Assembly: GCF_006438875.1 (NCBI RefSeq)
Contig: NZ_RCZH01000003.1
Span: 372,937-436,936, forward strand
From: Flavobacterium pectinovorum
GTDB taxonomy: Bacteria; Bacteroidota; Bacteroidia; Flavobacteriales; Flavobacteriaceae
Direction of reading: 5' to 3'
DNA: 64,000 nt
Every line of letters begins with the position of its first letter. Position 1 is the first letter of the stretch. A model generated the notes under the pieces. That model had not been told where the DNA came from, did no database searches, and was given only the letters and a program-made list of their open reading frames with translations. Made by a program: the position numbers and the translations under genes. Positions 9,176 through 18,615 of the stretch are shown here, piece by piece.

Positions 9176-11587
9176 TTAAAACTTATAACTGTAGCCAAAT
9201 CGGACTACTTGCGTTTCGTAATAATCTTTACTTATATAGCTAAAATCTTGTCCTTTTATATTTTTTTGTAGGACTAATGTATTAAAAATATCGGTAGCAT
9301 TTAGAAAAACCTCTCCTTTTCCTTTTTGAACCGTCTTTTTTAATCCTAAATCAACAGAAAATCTTGAACCAACTTTTCCCTGCGGAATAATATCCGGAGC
9401 GAGATAAATAACAGAAAGCTGACCTTTTAGTGTTTTATCAAATTGTAAAGTATTGTTCCATTTTGCATTTCCGGAAACCATTTCCTGACTTTCGCCATAA
9501 TAAGTGCTTGGTACAGGGTATAAATTGGTAACGGTAAAAGCATCTATGGTGTTTTTATACAGATTTCCGTTGATATTGAAAGAATACCACGAAGTAATTT
9601 CTTTAGAATAAACAGCTTCAACTCCGAAAGAACTGCTTTCATCGGCATTTTGAAATACATTATAAATTAATGTGCTTCCGGGAACTGTTGTAGCGATGCG
9701 TGTTATGGTTCCGTTGATTACCCTGTAATAAAGAGAAGCAGTAAAATATCCTTTTTCAAGATTCTTTTTATAACCAATTTCGAAAGCACTGGTAAATTGA
9801 GGGCGAAGAGCCGGATTTCCCACTTTAATGATTTCAGCATCATCATATTTAGGAAAAATACGAATATCAACTTCGCTTGGCCTGTCGACTCTACGGTTAT
9901 AAAAAGCGGTGATTTTATCTTTATCATTTATTTTATATCCAAAACGAATGCTCGGAAAAGGTTCAGTATAATGATAATCATTGCTTTTATAAGTAGGATG
10001 ATCTGGGTTTACATCATATTGTAATTTTACATATTCATAACGAAGTCCAAGTTCCGCCTCAATTTTATTGGTTTCGTAGATATAATTAGAATATAGGGCG
10101 GGAATAATTTCTTTATAATTTGCCCATCCCCCGGCATTGGCATCAATTGGGGAATTCTGTCCAGCAAAAAATTGCATATTGGTAGGGATTTCTCTGTTTC
10201 TGAATTTAAAACCGGTTTCAAAACGACCATATTTCAATGGCTGAACATAATCAAGATTAATATCAATCACTTTTTCATCAGAAAGTAATTTAAAAGAATC
10301 TTGTCGCGTATAAGTTGGTAAAATATTGGTAAAGAAATATTTTTCATCTTCTCTGTGATAGGTATAATTAATTCCGGCATTTAATTTATGTCCTGCTTCT
10401 TTAAACTTATGTTCGTAAGAAGCGCTGGCCATAACAGTTGTTTTAAGCTCATCTTCAAGAAAACGCCAAAGACGTAAACGCTCTGAATAATCTTGATTAA
10501 AAAAAGGCTCGTCTCCGTTATCAATAATTTTTTCACTTCCAAAAAGCCCTGAAAAAGCAAATGTATTATGTTCGTTATAATTCCAGTCTATACCAGATTT
10601 AAGTGTTGTAAAATGAGTATCGCGGTTTCGCACCGTTTGCTGATTGATGATAGTTCCATCCTCATAAGTTCGGGTTACAAATTCATTTTTGTTAAGCGTT
10701 TCCGTATATAAATAATCTGCCTGAAGGTAAGCGTTTATTTTATTCTTGCGATAATTTAACGACAACGAAGGGTTCATTTTTGGCGTCATCTGATATTGCG
10801 GACGTATGGCAGGTAAATTTGCTTTACGTTCCCATAATGCCCCATATCCGGAACTGATTCCTACTTTTCCGTTCAATCCTTCCTGTTTGTTTTTCTTGTA
10901 AATGATATTGATGATTCCTGCGTTTCCGTTCGCATCAAATTTAGCAGAAGGATTATTGATAATTTCGATTTTTTCAATTGCCGAAGCCGGAATATTATCC
11001 AAACCGGATTGATTTCCAAAACCTGTCAGAGCAGTCTGTTTTCCATCAATTAACACCATTACTTTATCATTTCCTCTTAATTGTACTTTTCCGTCATTTA
11101 TGGTAACACCCGGAAGATTTTGCATAGATTGCAGTACAGAACCGCCGCTTTGGGTAATATTCTCGGCTACGGAAAATACTTTTTTATCCATTTTTGCACT
11201 TATCTCGGAAGTTTTTGAAGTTACTACAACTTCAGACAAGGCATTAATATCTTCTTCAAGATCAATGGTATTCAAGTCCAGGAAATCTGATAGCGTACCT
11301 ACAAATACTTTTTGCAGTTTTAGTTTGTAGCCTGTGGCAGTAATTTCCAATAAATAGTTTCCGGAAGGAACGGCTGCCAAATTAAAACGTCCGTCTTCAG
11401 CTGTAACAGTCCCAAAAAGAAATTTTTGGTCCTTGGCTGATTTTAAAACTATGTTTACATAGGGCAGGGGGGCCTTAGAAGTTTTGTCTTTAATTAATCC
11501 TGATAGTGTTACGGAGTTGTTTTGTGCTGTTACGTTAAAAATTTTTATTACAAAGAATGAGAGCACCAAAATTATCTTTAATTTCAT
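9176..11587 (-). CDS. TonB-dependent outer-membrane receptor (outer membrane beta-barrel family)
   Basis: This 803-residue protein has a signal peptide ending near VTAQ and a CarboxypepD_reg-like beta-sandwich at about 26-110. A TonB plug follows at about 135-230 (QNLPGVTINDGKVQLRGNDK, VMVLIDGK), and then a 22-strand-type barrel ending in the aromatic residue of SYKF. It takes up a ligand across the outer membrane using TonB energy. It lies 11 bases after the PepSY-like gene and downstream of the two-component system on the same strand, so it is probably an output of that regulator. No SusD partner is adjacent, which argues for siderophore, peptide or metal ligands rather than polysaccharides. 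Confidence 0.9.
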   Translation of the reverse strand: MKLKIILVLSFFVIKIFNVTAQNNSVTLSGLIKDKTSKAPLPYVNIVLKSAKDQKFLFGTVTAEDGRFNLAAVPSGNYLLEITATGYKLKLQKVFVGTLSDFLDLNTIDLEEDINALSEVVVTSKTSEISAKMDKKVFSVAENITQSGGSVLQSMQNLPGVTINDGKVQLRGNDKVMVLIDGKQTALTGFGNQSGLDNIPASAIEKIEIINNPSAKFDANGNAGIINIIYKKNKQEGLNGKVGISSGYGALWERKANLPAIRPQYQMTPKMNPSLSLNYRKNKINAYLQADYLYTETLNKNEFVTRTYEDGTIINQQTVRNRDTHFTTLKSGIDWNYNEHNTFAFSGLFGSEKIIDNGDEPFFNQDYSERLRLWRFLEDELKTTVMASASYEHKFKEAGHKLNAGINYTYHREDEKYFFTNILPTYTRQDSFKLLSDEKVIDINLDYVQPLKYGRFETGFKFRNREIPTNMQFFAGQNSPIDANAGGWANYKEIIPALYSNYIYETNKIEAELGLRYEYVKLQYDVNPDHPTYKSNDYHYTEPFPSIRFGYKINDKDKITAFYNRRVDRPSEVDIRIFPKYDDAEIIKVGNPALRPQFTSAFEIGYKKNLEKGYFTASLYYRVINGTITRIATTVPGSTLIYNVFQNADESSSFGVEAVYSKEITSWYSFNINGNLYKNTIDAFTVTNLYPVPSTYYGESQEMVSGNAKWNNTLQFDKTLKGQLSVIYLAPDIIPQGKVGSRFSVDLGLKKTVQKGKGEVFLNATDIFNTLVLQKNIKGQDFSYISKDYYETQVVRFGYSYKF

Positions 11588-11598
11588 TTGTATAGGTT

Positions 11599-12027
11599 TT
11601 AATCGGCTATGCTTTTAATATAAGTTCCTTGTTTGTCAAAAATCAGGTCAATAGAAGTCACCTGAGCCTCAAAAGTAACGATGCCTTGGGCGTCCGTTAT
11701 TATCGCAGCTTCTTTGATCTTTATGTTTTTGTAATTTTGTTTGATGTAAGCCAAGGCTTTGGCCGGAAGTTTTTTTACGCTGATTTCTTCTTCAGTTTCT
11801 ATGATGTTACCATTAGAATCTACAAGCATGGAGCGATCTGTTTTACCAATGGTAAAACTGGCTTCATAATTTTCTTTTTCCTTTTCCCACTTCACATTGG
11901 TCTGGTCAGGATAGGATAGTAAAAAGGTCGATTTTACAATGTTAGGGATGTCTTTTTCACTTACGCGCTGCGCTATGGCAAAGGAAGAAAAAAGCAGGAC
12001 TAAACATGTTAGGATTGAATTTTTCAT
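11599..12027 (-). CDS. PepSY-like periplasmic protein
   Basis: This 142-residue protein has a signal peptide (cleavage near AIAQ) and two short alpha-beta repeats of the PepSY-like type found in Bacteroidota (FLLSYPDQTNVKWEKEKENY and YIKQNYKNIKIKEAAII). Such proteins are small periplasmic modules often encoded next to sensor kinases. Here it lies between the histidine kinase and the TonB receptor on the same strand, with a 74-base gap before it containing a possible promoter. It could modulate the sensor or be a co-regulated stress protein; no enzymatic motif is seen. Confidence 0.75.
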   Translation of the reverse strand: MKNSILTCLVLLFSSFAIAQRVSEKDIPNIVKSTFLLSYPDQTNVKWEKEKENYEASFTIGKTDRSMLVDSNGNIIETEEEISVKKLPAKALAYIKQNYKNIKIKEAAIITDAQGIVTFEAQVTSIDLIFDKQGTYIKSIAD

Positions 12028-12063
12028 AAGTACTATTTTTTTTAATGGATAAAAAATCTAGTA

Positions 12064-12072
12064 CAAAGTTTA
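12064..12072 (-). promoter_or_regulatory. Possible -7 promoter element before the PepSY-like gene
   Basis: The minus-strand motif TAAACTTTG lies 37 bases before the start codon, identical to the element in front of the LtaS-like gene. It is close to, but not exactly, TAnnTTTG. Confidence 0.3.
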
Positions 12073-12101
12073 AATATGAATCTGTAGGAAGTTTGAATTT
12101 T

Positions 12102-13367
12102 TTAGAATTTGACGCTGAAACTATGTAAATTATTATCGAAAGTATAGCTTATTTCCCAACGATTAAGTTCCGTTATTTTTTTGATTATTGCCAGACCAAG
12201 GCCGTTTCCCTGCGAAGAGGGATTAGTTTTTGAAAATCGATTAAAAAGTTTTTCAATTTTCAAAGGAGTATTTTGACCGCTGTTTAAAAATATTAATTCA
12301 TTCTCTAGGGTTGTAATAATGATTTTTCCATTTTTTTCATTGTGACGAACCGCATTTAAAAACAAATTATTAATCAGTACCTCAGTAAGGGCTGGATTTC
12401 CTGTTACACTTAAAGTAGAGGTAAATTCAGTGATAATCGTTAAGTTTTTAGCATTGGCCTGTTCTGTAAAAAAATCTAAATGTTTTTTAAGATAGTCATT
12501 AAGTACAATAGTATTTTTGTCAAGGAAACTCTCGTTGTCAATTTTAGAGAGTAACAACAAGTTTTTATTAAGCCTGTTTAACCTTGATACATCCGTATTT
12601 AAAGACGCAACCAGAGAAGATTGTTCTTCATTCAAATTGAGCTGACTCAGGGTATCAATTTTATTTTGGAATAATGCTAAAGGTGTCTGAAGCTCATGGG
12701 CGGCATTTTCAACAAACTCTCTCTGACTCTTGTATATAGCTGTGTTTTTCTCGATAAGCCTTACAAGACTTTTATTTAGGCGGTCAAATTCGTCAATATC
12801 AGTCGCAATGAAATGTGGTGGTTTATTTTTATCGATTTCAAAATCCTGAATCTGATTCAGCGTATTATAAAAAGGGCTCCAGATTTTAGCGGCAGTGGCT
12901 TTTGAGATCCAGATAATTCCAATCAGGAGTACAATAATGATAAATAGAAACATGCCGGCAATGCTAAAGACCATTCCTTCCATTTCCAATAAATTTATCC
13001 TCTCCGTATAAGTATATCTTTTTCCATTTATATTCACGGGAGCATAGAGTACGCGAAAAGGTTCCTGTTCTTTTGCAATAGAATCATAGAGCATTTTACC
13101 AACTATAGAATCGCTCCTGACACCCATATCAGAAACAATCATTACTTCATGATTGTATTTGTTCCATAAATCAATATCAGTCTGTGTAAAATCCTTATGG
13201 CTTTCCTTGACAAAAGCACCTTTATGAAAATGCAGTACTTCATCAGTTTCATAAATATAAAGCTGTTGGCTTATGAAATAAAATAATGGTGCCGCTATCA
13301 ATAAAATGATGATAGCATAGGCAAGAAAGCTGTTTGTCGTTTTGTTAAGCAGTTTTTTATTATTCAT
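12102..13367 (-). CDS. Sensor histidine kinase of an OmpR-type two-component system
   Basis: An upstream ATG at 13391 is in frame, but the start chosen is the ATG at 13367 (MNNKKLLNK), which overlaps the response-regulator stop by 8 bases (ATGAATAA) as expected for translational coupling. The protein of about 421 residues has one membrane span near the N-terminus, a sensor loop of about 100 residues and a second span. A HisKA helix with the phospho-acceptor in AAHELQTPLALF and an HATPase domain (NAVRHN, GNGLGLAIIKK) follow. It phosphorylates the regulator encoded just before it. Nearby lipid A genes suggest an envelope or cationic-peptide signal, by inference only. Confidence 0.93.
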   Translation of the reverse strand: MNNKKLLNKTTNSFLAYAIIILLIAAPLFYFISQQLYIYETDEVLHFHKGAFVKESHKDFTQTDIDLWNKYNHEVMIVSDMGVRSDSIVGKMLYDSIAKEQEPFRVLYAPVNINGKRYTYTERINLLEMEGMVFSIAGMFLFIIIVLLIGIIWISKATAAKIWSPFYNTLNQIQDFEIDKNKPPHFIATDIDEFDRLNKSLVRLIEKNTAIYKSQREFVENAAHELQTPLALFQNKIDTLSQLNLNEEQSSLVASLNTDVSRLNRLNKNLLLLSKIDNESFLDKNTIVLNDYLKKHLDFFTEQANAKNLTIITEFTSTLSVTGNPALTEVLINNLFLNAVRHNEKNGKIIITTLENELIFLNSGQNTPLKIEKLFNRFSKTNPSSQGNGLGLAIIKKITELNRWEISYTFDNNLHSFSVKF

Positions 13368-14037
13368 TTTCCCATTTATATCCAAGTCCATAAACTGTTT
13401 TAATATAATCGCCGCTTCCTGCCTGAGTTAGTTTCTTTTTGAGATTTTTGATGTGTGCATAAATAAAGTCATGATTATCGAGCATATCTGCCATATCTCC
13501 GGAAAGATGTTCGGCAATTGCAGCTTTTGATAACACTTTATCCTGATTGCCTATTAGAAACAATAACAAATCAAGTTCTTTTTTGGTAATATCTAATTTC
13601 TGGTCATTTACACTGACAGTTTTAGAGAGAATTTCAATTACAATTTCATTGAATATAATGCTGTTACTACCTTTAAAATTCTTGCGGCGGATTAACGCCT
13701 GCATTCTAACCAAAAGTTCGGCTAGATGAAAAGGTTTGGTAAGATAATCATCTGCACCAAGATTGAATCCTTCCAAACGTGTTTCAAGCGTTTCTTTAGC
13801 AGAAACCACAATGACACCATCTGTTTTGTTTTTTCTTTTGAGTTCCCTTAATATATCAAATCCGTCACCGTCAGGCAGCATAAGATCCAGAAGTATGCAG
13901 TCATAATCATAAGAATCAATTTTATTCAATGCCAAATTATAGCTTTCTGCTGTTTCGCATTGAATACCATTAGTCTTAAAATAATTTTTGATGCTTTGAG
14001 CAATTTCCAGCTCATCTTCTATAATTAAAATTTTCAT
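13360..14037 (-). CDS. OmpR/PhoB-family response regulator
   Basis: This 225-residue regulator has a receiver domain with the acidic pocket IEDE near residues 6-9, the phospho-acceptor Asp51 (LLDLMLPDGDG) and the conserved lysine in VSAKE. The winged-helix DNA-binding domain occupies about 130-223 and ends KTVYGLGYKWENE. It is the first gene of the two-component operon and is divergent from the PAP2/EptA pair. It may act on the long intergenic region between them, on its own operon, or on both. No clear direct-repeat operator could be assigned by eye. Confidence 0.94.
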   Translation of the reverse strand: MKILIIEDELEIAQSIKNYFKTNGIQCETAESYNLALNKIDSYDYDCILLDLMLPDGDGFDILRELKRKNKTDGVIVVSAKETLETRLEGFNLGADDYLTKPFHLAELLVRMQALIRRKNFKGSNSIIFNEIVIEILSKTVSVNDQKLDITKKELDLLLFLIGNQDKVLSKAAIAEHLSGDMADMLDNHDFIYAHIKNLKKKLTQAGSGDYIKTVYGLGYKWENE

Positions 14038-14469
14038 GGTCTAAATTTAGTTATGAATTTTGAAGGAAAATTGAATATTTAGTTTTTTACCTAATAAATG
14101 TAGAGAAAAAAATCTATACTATAAAATAGCATTGATGTGCTTTTTGGCAATTGTTCTGCTTTATAGTGACTTTTTTACATTCTATGATCAGGTAGTTCTG
14201 TTGATGCCTTATTTTAAAATAAAAGCGATTAATGTATTGAAATCTTTTAAAATTCTTAGAAGTAAAATGGATTTCTTTCTGTGTAAATAAATTAAAAAAA
14301 ACAGCATTTAAAAATATTGCTATTCTATTGATGGATAAAAAATAGAACTTAATGATAAAATAAGTTAAGCAATATTAATTAATTGTAAATAAAGTAATTG
14401 GGTATCTGGAATTCAGAATTTATTCAAAGTTCAACAAGAGTTTTGGTTTTAAATAAATCAACTACTCCA
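14038..14469. other. Divergent intergenic region between response regulator and PAP2/EptA genes
   Basis: This AT-rich stretch of about 430 bases separates two divergent operons and must hold both promoters. A 52-codon plus-strand frame (14135-14290, starting MCFLAIVLLYSDFF) is open but has no recognisable relatives or clear ribosome site, so it is only a weak small-gene candidate. No confident operator repeat was found. Confidence 0.4.
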
Positions 14470-15297
14470 ATGAACACAATTGTCATTAATAATTATTCAA
14501 GAATTAAACCATCTCTGTTTTTTTTACCTCTGTTTCTCTTAATAGCTATTGTTTTATTTTTGTATAGTAAAGGCGCTTTATGCACTGATAAATATATACA
14601 AATTCAAAAAAGTAGTTTCTTTTTTATCAATTCTCATTTAGGACAATATCCAAATCTTGAATATAACCTTACCCAATTAGGAGATGCGCTCATTTTTTTA
14701 TCGTTTTTCAGTATTTTGATTCTCTATGTTCCTAAAATATGGGAAGCTTTATTATCATCTCTACTGGTTTCCATACTGCTCACTTGTCCGCTAAAAAGTG
14801 TATTTGCAGTTCCAAGACCTGATGCAGTCTTTAATAATGATACTATTATTATCGTCGGAAAAGCATTATGCGGACATAATAGTTTACCATCCGGGCACTC
14901 CATTACAGTTTTCACCATACTTACCGTTTTATTGTTTGCCCTTATGCCCAAAGAATTGAAATCTAAAATTTTATGGACTCTTTTAATAATTACTGCAGGA
15001 TTAATTATTGTTTTTACAAGGGTAGGCATAGGAGCACACTATCCACTGGATGTTATTACAGGGAGTATTATCGGATATATTTCAGGGCTTTTAGGTATTT
15101 TTATTAGCCGAAAATATAAAATTTGGGCTTGGATTAATAATAAAAAGTACTATCCTATTTTTATTTTGTTGTTTGTAATTTGCTGTATTTCATTAATCTG
15201 CAGAATAATTCATGAAAATTTAATAATCTTTTATTTTGCATTTGTTAGCTTAGCCGTTTCACTTTATAAAATCATTACTGTTTATGTTAAAAAATAA
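14470..15297 (+). CDS. PAP2-family integral membrane phosphatase (LpxE/LpxF-like candidate)
   Basis: An in-frame TTG at 14398 would give 24 extra residues of no obvious function, so the ATG at 14470 is preferred. The resulting 275-residue protein has about six membrane spans and the PAP2 triad: KSVFAVPRP, LPSGHS and RVGIGAHYPLDV. It overlaps the EptA-type gene by 14 bases. Pairing of a PAP2 phosphatase with a phosphoethanolamine transferase suggests it removes a lipid A phosphate (LpxE/LpxF activity) before or alongside amine decoration. Undecaprenyl pyrophosphatase activity remains possible. Confidence 0.87.
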   Translation: MNTIVINNYSRIKPSLFFLPLFLLIAIVLFLYSKGALCTDKYIQIQKSSFFFINSHLGQYPNLEYNLTQLGDALIFLSFFSILILYVPKIWEALLSSLLVSILLTCPLKSVFAVPRPDAVFNNDTIIIVGKALCGHNSLPSGHSITVFTILTVLLFALMPKELKSKILWTLLIITAGLIIVFTRVGIGAHYPLDVITGSIIGYISGLLGIFISRKYKIWAWINNKKYYPIFILLFVICCISLICRIIHENLIIFYFAFVSLAVSLYKIITVYVKK

Positions 15298-16804
15298 TTT
15301 AAGAATAACTCATTTTGTTTTGCTGATGAGTTTTTTGACTTTTTTGTTCTTTCATTTACCATTTTACACCTATGTTTTTAATAACGTAGATTATAAAAGT
15401 TTCAACGGTATAATTTTGGTTGCCAGTTTGGTAATTTTAATGTTGGTTTTAAATGCTTTTGTTTTTTACCTGATATTTTTTCTGTCTCGTTATGTTGGAA
15501 AATTTTTATTGGTATTATTCTTTATAATCAATTCAATTGCAGTTTATTTTATCAATACCTATAGTGTTATCATAGACGAAAGCATGGTTGGTAATATACT
15601 TAATACCAATTTGGAAGAGTCGAGCAGCTTTTTTTCCTTTAAATTAATAGTCTATATAATCCTGCTGGGTGTAATTCCAAGTGTTTATATTATTAAGGCT
15701 AAAATTATAAATGTAACAGTAAAGAAATTTTTTACCATCTCTTCGCTTACCTTATTATTTGTTGCCGTTTTAGTGTTTGCAAATGCAAGCAACTGGCTGT
15801 GGATTGATAAAAATTCAAAACAACTGGGAGGCCTTGCAATGCCCTGGTCATATTCAGTAAATACATCACTTTTTTATATTCATAAATATAAAAAAAATGA
15901 AAAAGAAATTTTATTGCCCAATGCTGTAATAAAAGACAATCAGAAGTCGGTTGTTGTTTTAGTGATTGGAGAATCTGCAAGAAGCCAGAATTTCTCTTTA
16001 TATGGTTATAAGAAAAGCACGAATCCACTGCTTTCTAAAACTCAAAATTTATTTCATTTTAACGCCACTTCATTTGCTACCTATACCACGGCTGGTGTAA
16101 AATGTATTTTAGAACCTACCAATAGTGATGATTTATATGAAATCCTGCCGAATTATTTATATCGAAATAATGTAGAAGTTATCTGGAGAACTACAAATTG
16201 GGGAGAGCCTCCTGTACATATAGAAAAATATCAAAACCGGGATGTTTTAAAGAAGGATTGCAAAGGCGAAGGATGTAATTATGATGAAGTGCTTTTAACA
16301 GGACTAAAAGAGCAGATACTAGCCAGTAAAAAAAATAAAATATTGATAATACTGCACACAAGTACCAGTCACGGGCCAACCTACAGTAAGAAATATCCGC
16401 CTCGATTTGAGAACTTTAAACCTGTATGCAATAGTGTTGAACTGGGAAAATGTTCTCGGGAAGAACTACTCAATGCTTATGATAATACTATTGTTTACAC
16501 GGATTATATTCTATCGAAAGTAATTGAAGATCTAAAACAGTTAAAAGAGTATAAAAGTGCGATGATTTTTGTTTCCGATCATGGGGAATCTTTAGGAGAA
16601 AAAAATCTATATATGCATGGAGTTCCTATTAGTTTTGCGCCCAAGGAACAATATGAAATACCTTTTATAGTATGGGTATCTGATAATTCAAAAAAACTCA
16701 AGCCTAATAAAACATTATCGCAAAATCATGTATTTCATAGTGTTTTAAATTTTTTGAATATAGGAAGTCCTGTTTATAAAGAGGAAATGAATATTTTTAA
16801 ATAA
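15284..16804 (+). CDS. Phosphoethanolamine transferase, EptA/MCR family
   Basis: This 506-residue protein has five N-terminal membrane helices and a periplasmic sulfatase-fold catalytic domain. The metal ligands are visible in VIGESARSQNFSLYGY and in SDHGESLGEKNLYMHG. The segment FATYTTAGVKC aligns with the EptA/MCR nucleophile region and places the catalytic threonine at about residue 266, eight residues before a conserved cysteine. Several Cys pairs (CKGEGC, CNSVELGKC) are typical of the disulfide-rich periplasmic domain. The enzyme transfers phosphoethanolamine from phosphatidylethanolamine to lipid A phosphates, lowering negative charge and affinity for polymyxin. It is translationally coupled to the PAP2 gene and divergent from the two-component system. 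Confidence 0.93.
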   Translation: MLKNNLRITHFVLLMSFLTFLFFHLPFYTYVFNNVDYKSFNGIILVASLVILMLVLNAFVFYLIFFLSRYVGKFLLVLFFIINSIAVYFINTYSVIIDESMVGNILNTNLEESSSFFSFKLIVYIILLGVIPSVYIIKAKIINVTVKKFFTISSLTLLFVAVLVFANASNWLWIDKNSKQLGGLAMPWSYSVNTSLFYIHKYKKNEKEILLPNAVIKDNQKSVVVLVIGESARSQNFSLYGYKKSTNPLLSKTQNLFHFNATSFATYTTAGVKCILEPTNSDDLYEILPNYLYRNNVEVIWRTTNWGEPPVHIEKYQNRDVLKKDCKGEGCNYDEVLLTGLKEQILASKKNKILIILHTSTSHGPTYSKKYPPRFENFKPVCNSVELGKCSREELLNAYDNTIVYTDYILSKVIEDLKQLKEYKSAMIFVSDHGESLGEKNLYMHGVPISFAPKEQYEIPFIVWVSDNSKKLKPNKTLSQNHVFHSVLNFLNIGSPVYKEEMNIFK

Positions 16805-16852
16805 TAAATAAAAAGGAGTTGTTTTTTAACAGAGCAAAAAATAAAAAATATC

Positions 16853-16860
16853 TACATTTG
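16853..16860 (+). promoter_or_regulatory. Bacteroidota -7 promoter element (TACATTTG)
   Basis: The octamer TACATTTG matches the TAnnTTTG consensus and lies 35 bases before the ATG of the 83-aa gene. A TTG is present about 31 bases further upstream, farther than the usual -33 spacing, so only the -7 element is convincing. Confidence 0.5.
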
Positions 16861-16895
16861 ATGTGAATTAGGTCTTTATTAATTTTAAAATATCT

Positions 16896-17147
16896 GTGAT
16901 GGAAAAAGCTATAAAACTAAAAGTCCGAAAGGATTTGAATAGCCAGCAACAGTTGAATATAATTAGACTAAAGGGAAGTTTAATTTCTAAGGGATATACA
17001 GAAATTATACATATTCTAGATCAGGACGATGAATTTCATATCAACTCATTTGAAACCCCGGATGAAACAAAAAGTGAAGTTCAGGAATTTATAAAAGCAT
17101 TTATAACTAGAGAGAACCTGGCAGATACAATATCACTTTTTAAATAA
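16896..17147 (+). CDS. Hypothetical protein, 83 aa
   Basis: I do not recognise this family. It is a small soluble protein with alternating helix and strand character and a highly charged C-terminal half (ETPDETKSEVQEFIKAFITR). No signal peptide or membrane span is visible. It has its own promoter-like TACATTTG and is followed 30 bases later by a strong terminator, so it is a self-contained single-gene unit. It closes the chromosomal-looking part of the window before the accessory zone. Confidence 0.7.
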   Translation: MMEKAIKLKVRKDLNSQQQLNIIRLKGSLISKGYTEIIHILDQDDEFHINSFETPDETKSEVQEFIKAFITRENLADTISLFK

Positions 17148-17176
17148 ATTTCAACGGTTATAATTAATTCAATACT

Positions 17177-17206
17177 AAAAACCTCCATTCTTAATGGAGG
17201 TTTTTG
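17177..17206 (+). terminator. Rho-independent terminator
   Basis: A perfect 13-base stem (AAAAACCTCCATT and its complement) with a 3-base loop ends in a T run, directly after the 83-aa gene. Confidence 0.9.
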
Positions 17207-17338
17207 CATTTATTTCATTGCAATATCATCCCGAATCGGTATTTTAAATCAAATGATAGTAGGAGGCCACAAACATCCCTAAAAAATAAATCTATAATTG
17301 TTTGTAGAAATTGATTAAGAATACATCCCAACTTGAAT

Positions 17339-17425
17339 TTAGTAATGTTTCGAACTTGATCCTTCAAATTGTTTTAATACAGTATTATAAGTTCTTGTTA
17401 AATCTAAATGCATCGATTGTGCACC
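17339..17425 (+). repeat. Attachment-like unit, copy 1
   Basis: An 87-base block starts with TTAGTAATGTTTCGAACTT and ends with TGCATCGATTGTGCACC. It is collinear, without gaps, with the block at 26942-27028: the first 19 bases are identical and the last 17 differ at two positions. The layout is TTCGAAC, then about 54 bases, then a paired TGCAyC-type repeat, as in the other units listed here. The 250 bases between the terminator and the IS3 element hold nothing else recognisable. Confidence 0.65.
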
Positions 17426-17456
17426 CAGTTTAACTCTAGCATCATAAGAAAAGCTA

Positions 17457-18328
17457 TTATTTAATTGCCTGCTGATTCTGAAACTCTTCGATCGTTAAGT
17501 TTCCGAGTGCAGAATGTCTTCTGCAGGTGTTGTAAAAGTTCTCTATATAATCGGTTATTGATTTTTCTGCTTTCTCTTTAGTCTTATATTTATTTTGGTA
17601 TACCAGTTCTACCTTTAATGTCTTGAAGAAGCTTTCTGCTATCGCGTTATCATAGCAGTTTCCTTTTCGGCTCATGCTTTGGGTTATTTTATTTGTGGCT
17701 AATAAAGCAATAAACTCACGGCAGGCATATTGCTTTCCTTGGTCTGAGTGAAGAGTAGTTCCTGATTGTTCTGCAATGGACGATTTAAAAGAGCTTTCGT
17801 TAAAGAGGCGATGCTGGTATCTTTTGCGCTCATTGTTTCGCTGATTGACCAACCGATCACTTTACGGTCAAAAAGGTCTATCACCACAGTGAGATAGATC
17901 CAGCCTTCATCTGTTTCGATGTAGGTTATATCAGAAACCCAGATTTCGTTTCTTCTGGCTGCCTTAAAAATCTGTTCTAATCTGTTTTCTGCTGATCTGT
18001 TATTACGGGGTGGGCTTGTAGTCTTTTTATATTTAGATTTTGCAATGCTTCTTAGATGGTTTTCCTTCATAATCTGCCCGACAAATTTTCTGGAAACTTT
18101 TATCCCGATGGAATCTAATTCTTTAGCAATTCTCGGGCTTCCGTATCGGCTTTGGCTCCAGTGGTAAATTCTTATAATTTCTTTTATTATATGGGCTTTC
18201 CGCACTGACTTTGCAGTGGGTGTTCTTTTCCTCCATCGAAAGAAACTGCTTTTGTGAATCTGAAAAATCCGGCACATCTTCTCGACAGGAAATATTTCAG
18301 CATTTTCTCTGATGAATTCATATTTCAC
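17457..18328 (-). pseudogene. IS3-family transposase orfB, frameshifted
   Basis: This is the catalytic subunit of an IS3-group element, with an integrase-core (DDE) domain: VSDITYIETDEGW with the first Asp, HSDQGKQY with the second and AESFFKTLKVEL with the Glu. It starts at a GTG (18328) that overlaps the orfA stop as GTGA, normal for IS3. A single-base deletion near 17750 breaks the frame. The 5' part reads NNQELLF and then runs out of frame, whereas HSDQG continues in the next frame; adding one base restores the motif. The enzyme is therefore inactive unless this is a sequencing error. Confidence 0.9.
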
Positions 18329-18615
18329 CCGCCGCTCTTGGAGAAGATATTTTGAGCCTTTTTTAGGATGTCCCTTTCAATTTCTAATTCTCATATCTGT
18401 TTCCGAAGCTTCTGCAGCTCATTTTTATGGGTAATTTCAGCTGAAGTTTTCTTTATGGTAAATCTGCCTTCTTGGTAAAGCTTCTTCCAGTGCTTAAGGT
18501 TACTTGTACTGATGTTGAGTTCTCTTGCCACGTCACAGACTCTTCCGCAGTGGATGCTCATGGAAGCGACCAGAATCTTAAAGCTTAAAGTAAAGGTTCT
18601 CCTCGTATTTTTCAT
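18325..18615 (-). pseudogene. IS3-family transposase orfA, internal stop
   Basis: This encodes a helix-turn-helix transposase subunit of about 96 codons (DVARELNISTSNLKHWKKLY). An in-frame TGA follows residue 74 (LRKQI, stop), after which the same frame carries on with the expected tail ELEIERDILKKAQNIFSKSG to a second stop at 18325-18327. A single change of an Arg codon to TGA explains it. With the orfB frameshift the element carries two independent lesions. No clear terminal inverted repeats could be found by eye around 17440 or 18640. Confidence 0.85.

Noticed and set aside
9797-10024. Plus-strand frame inside the TonB receptor gene
   Set aside because: It is a shadow of the long minus-strand coding region and has no protein-like features.
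13368-13391. Histidine kinase start at 13391
   Set aside because: It would overlap the response-regulator gene by 32 bases; the ATG at 13367 gives the usual short coupling overlap.
14135-14290. 51-aa gene in the divergent promoter region
   Set aside because: It is an open frame only; no ribosome site, homologue or conserved pattern could be seen, so it is mentioned only within the intergenic entry.
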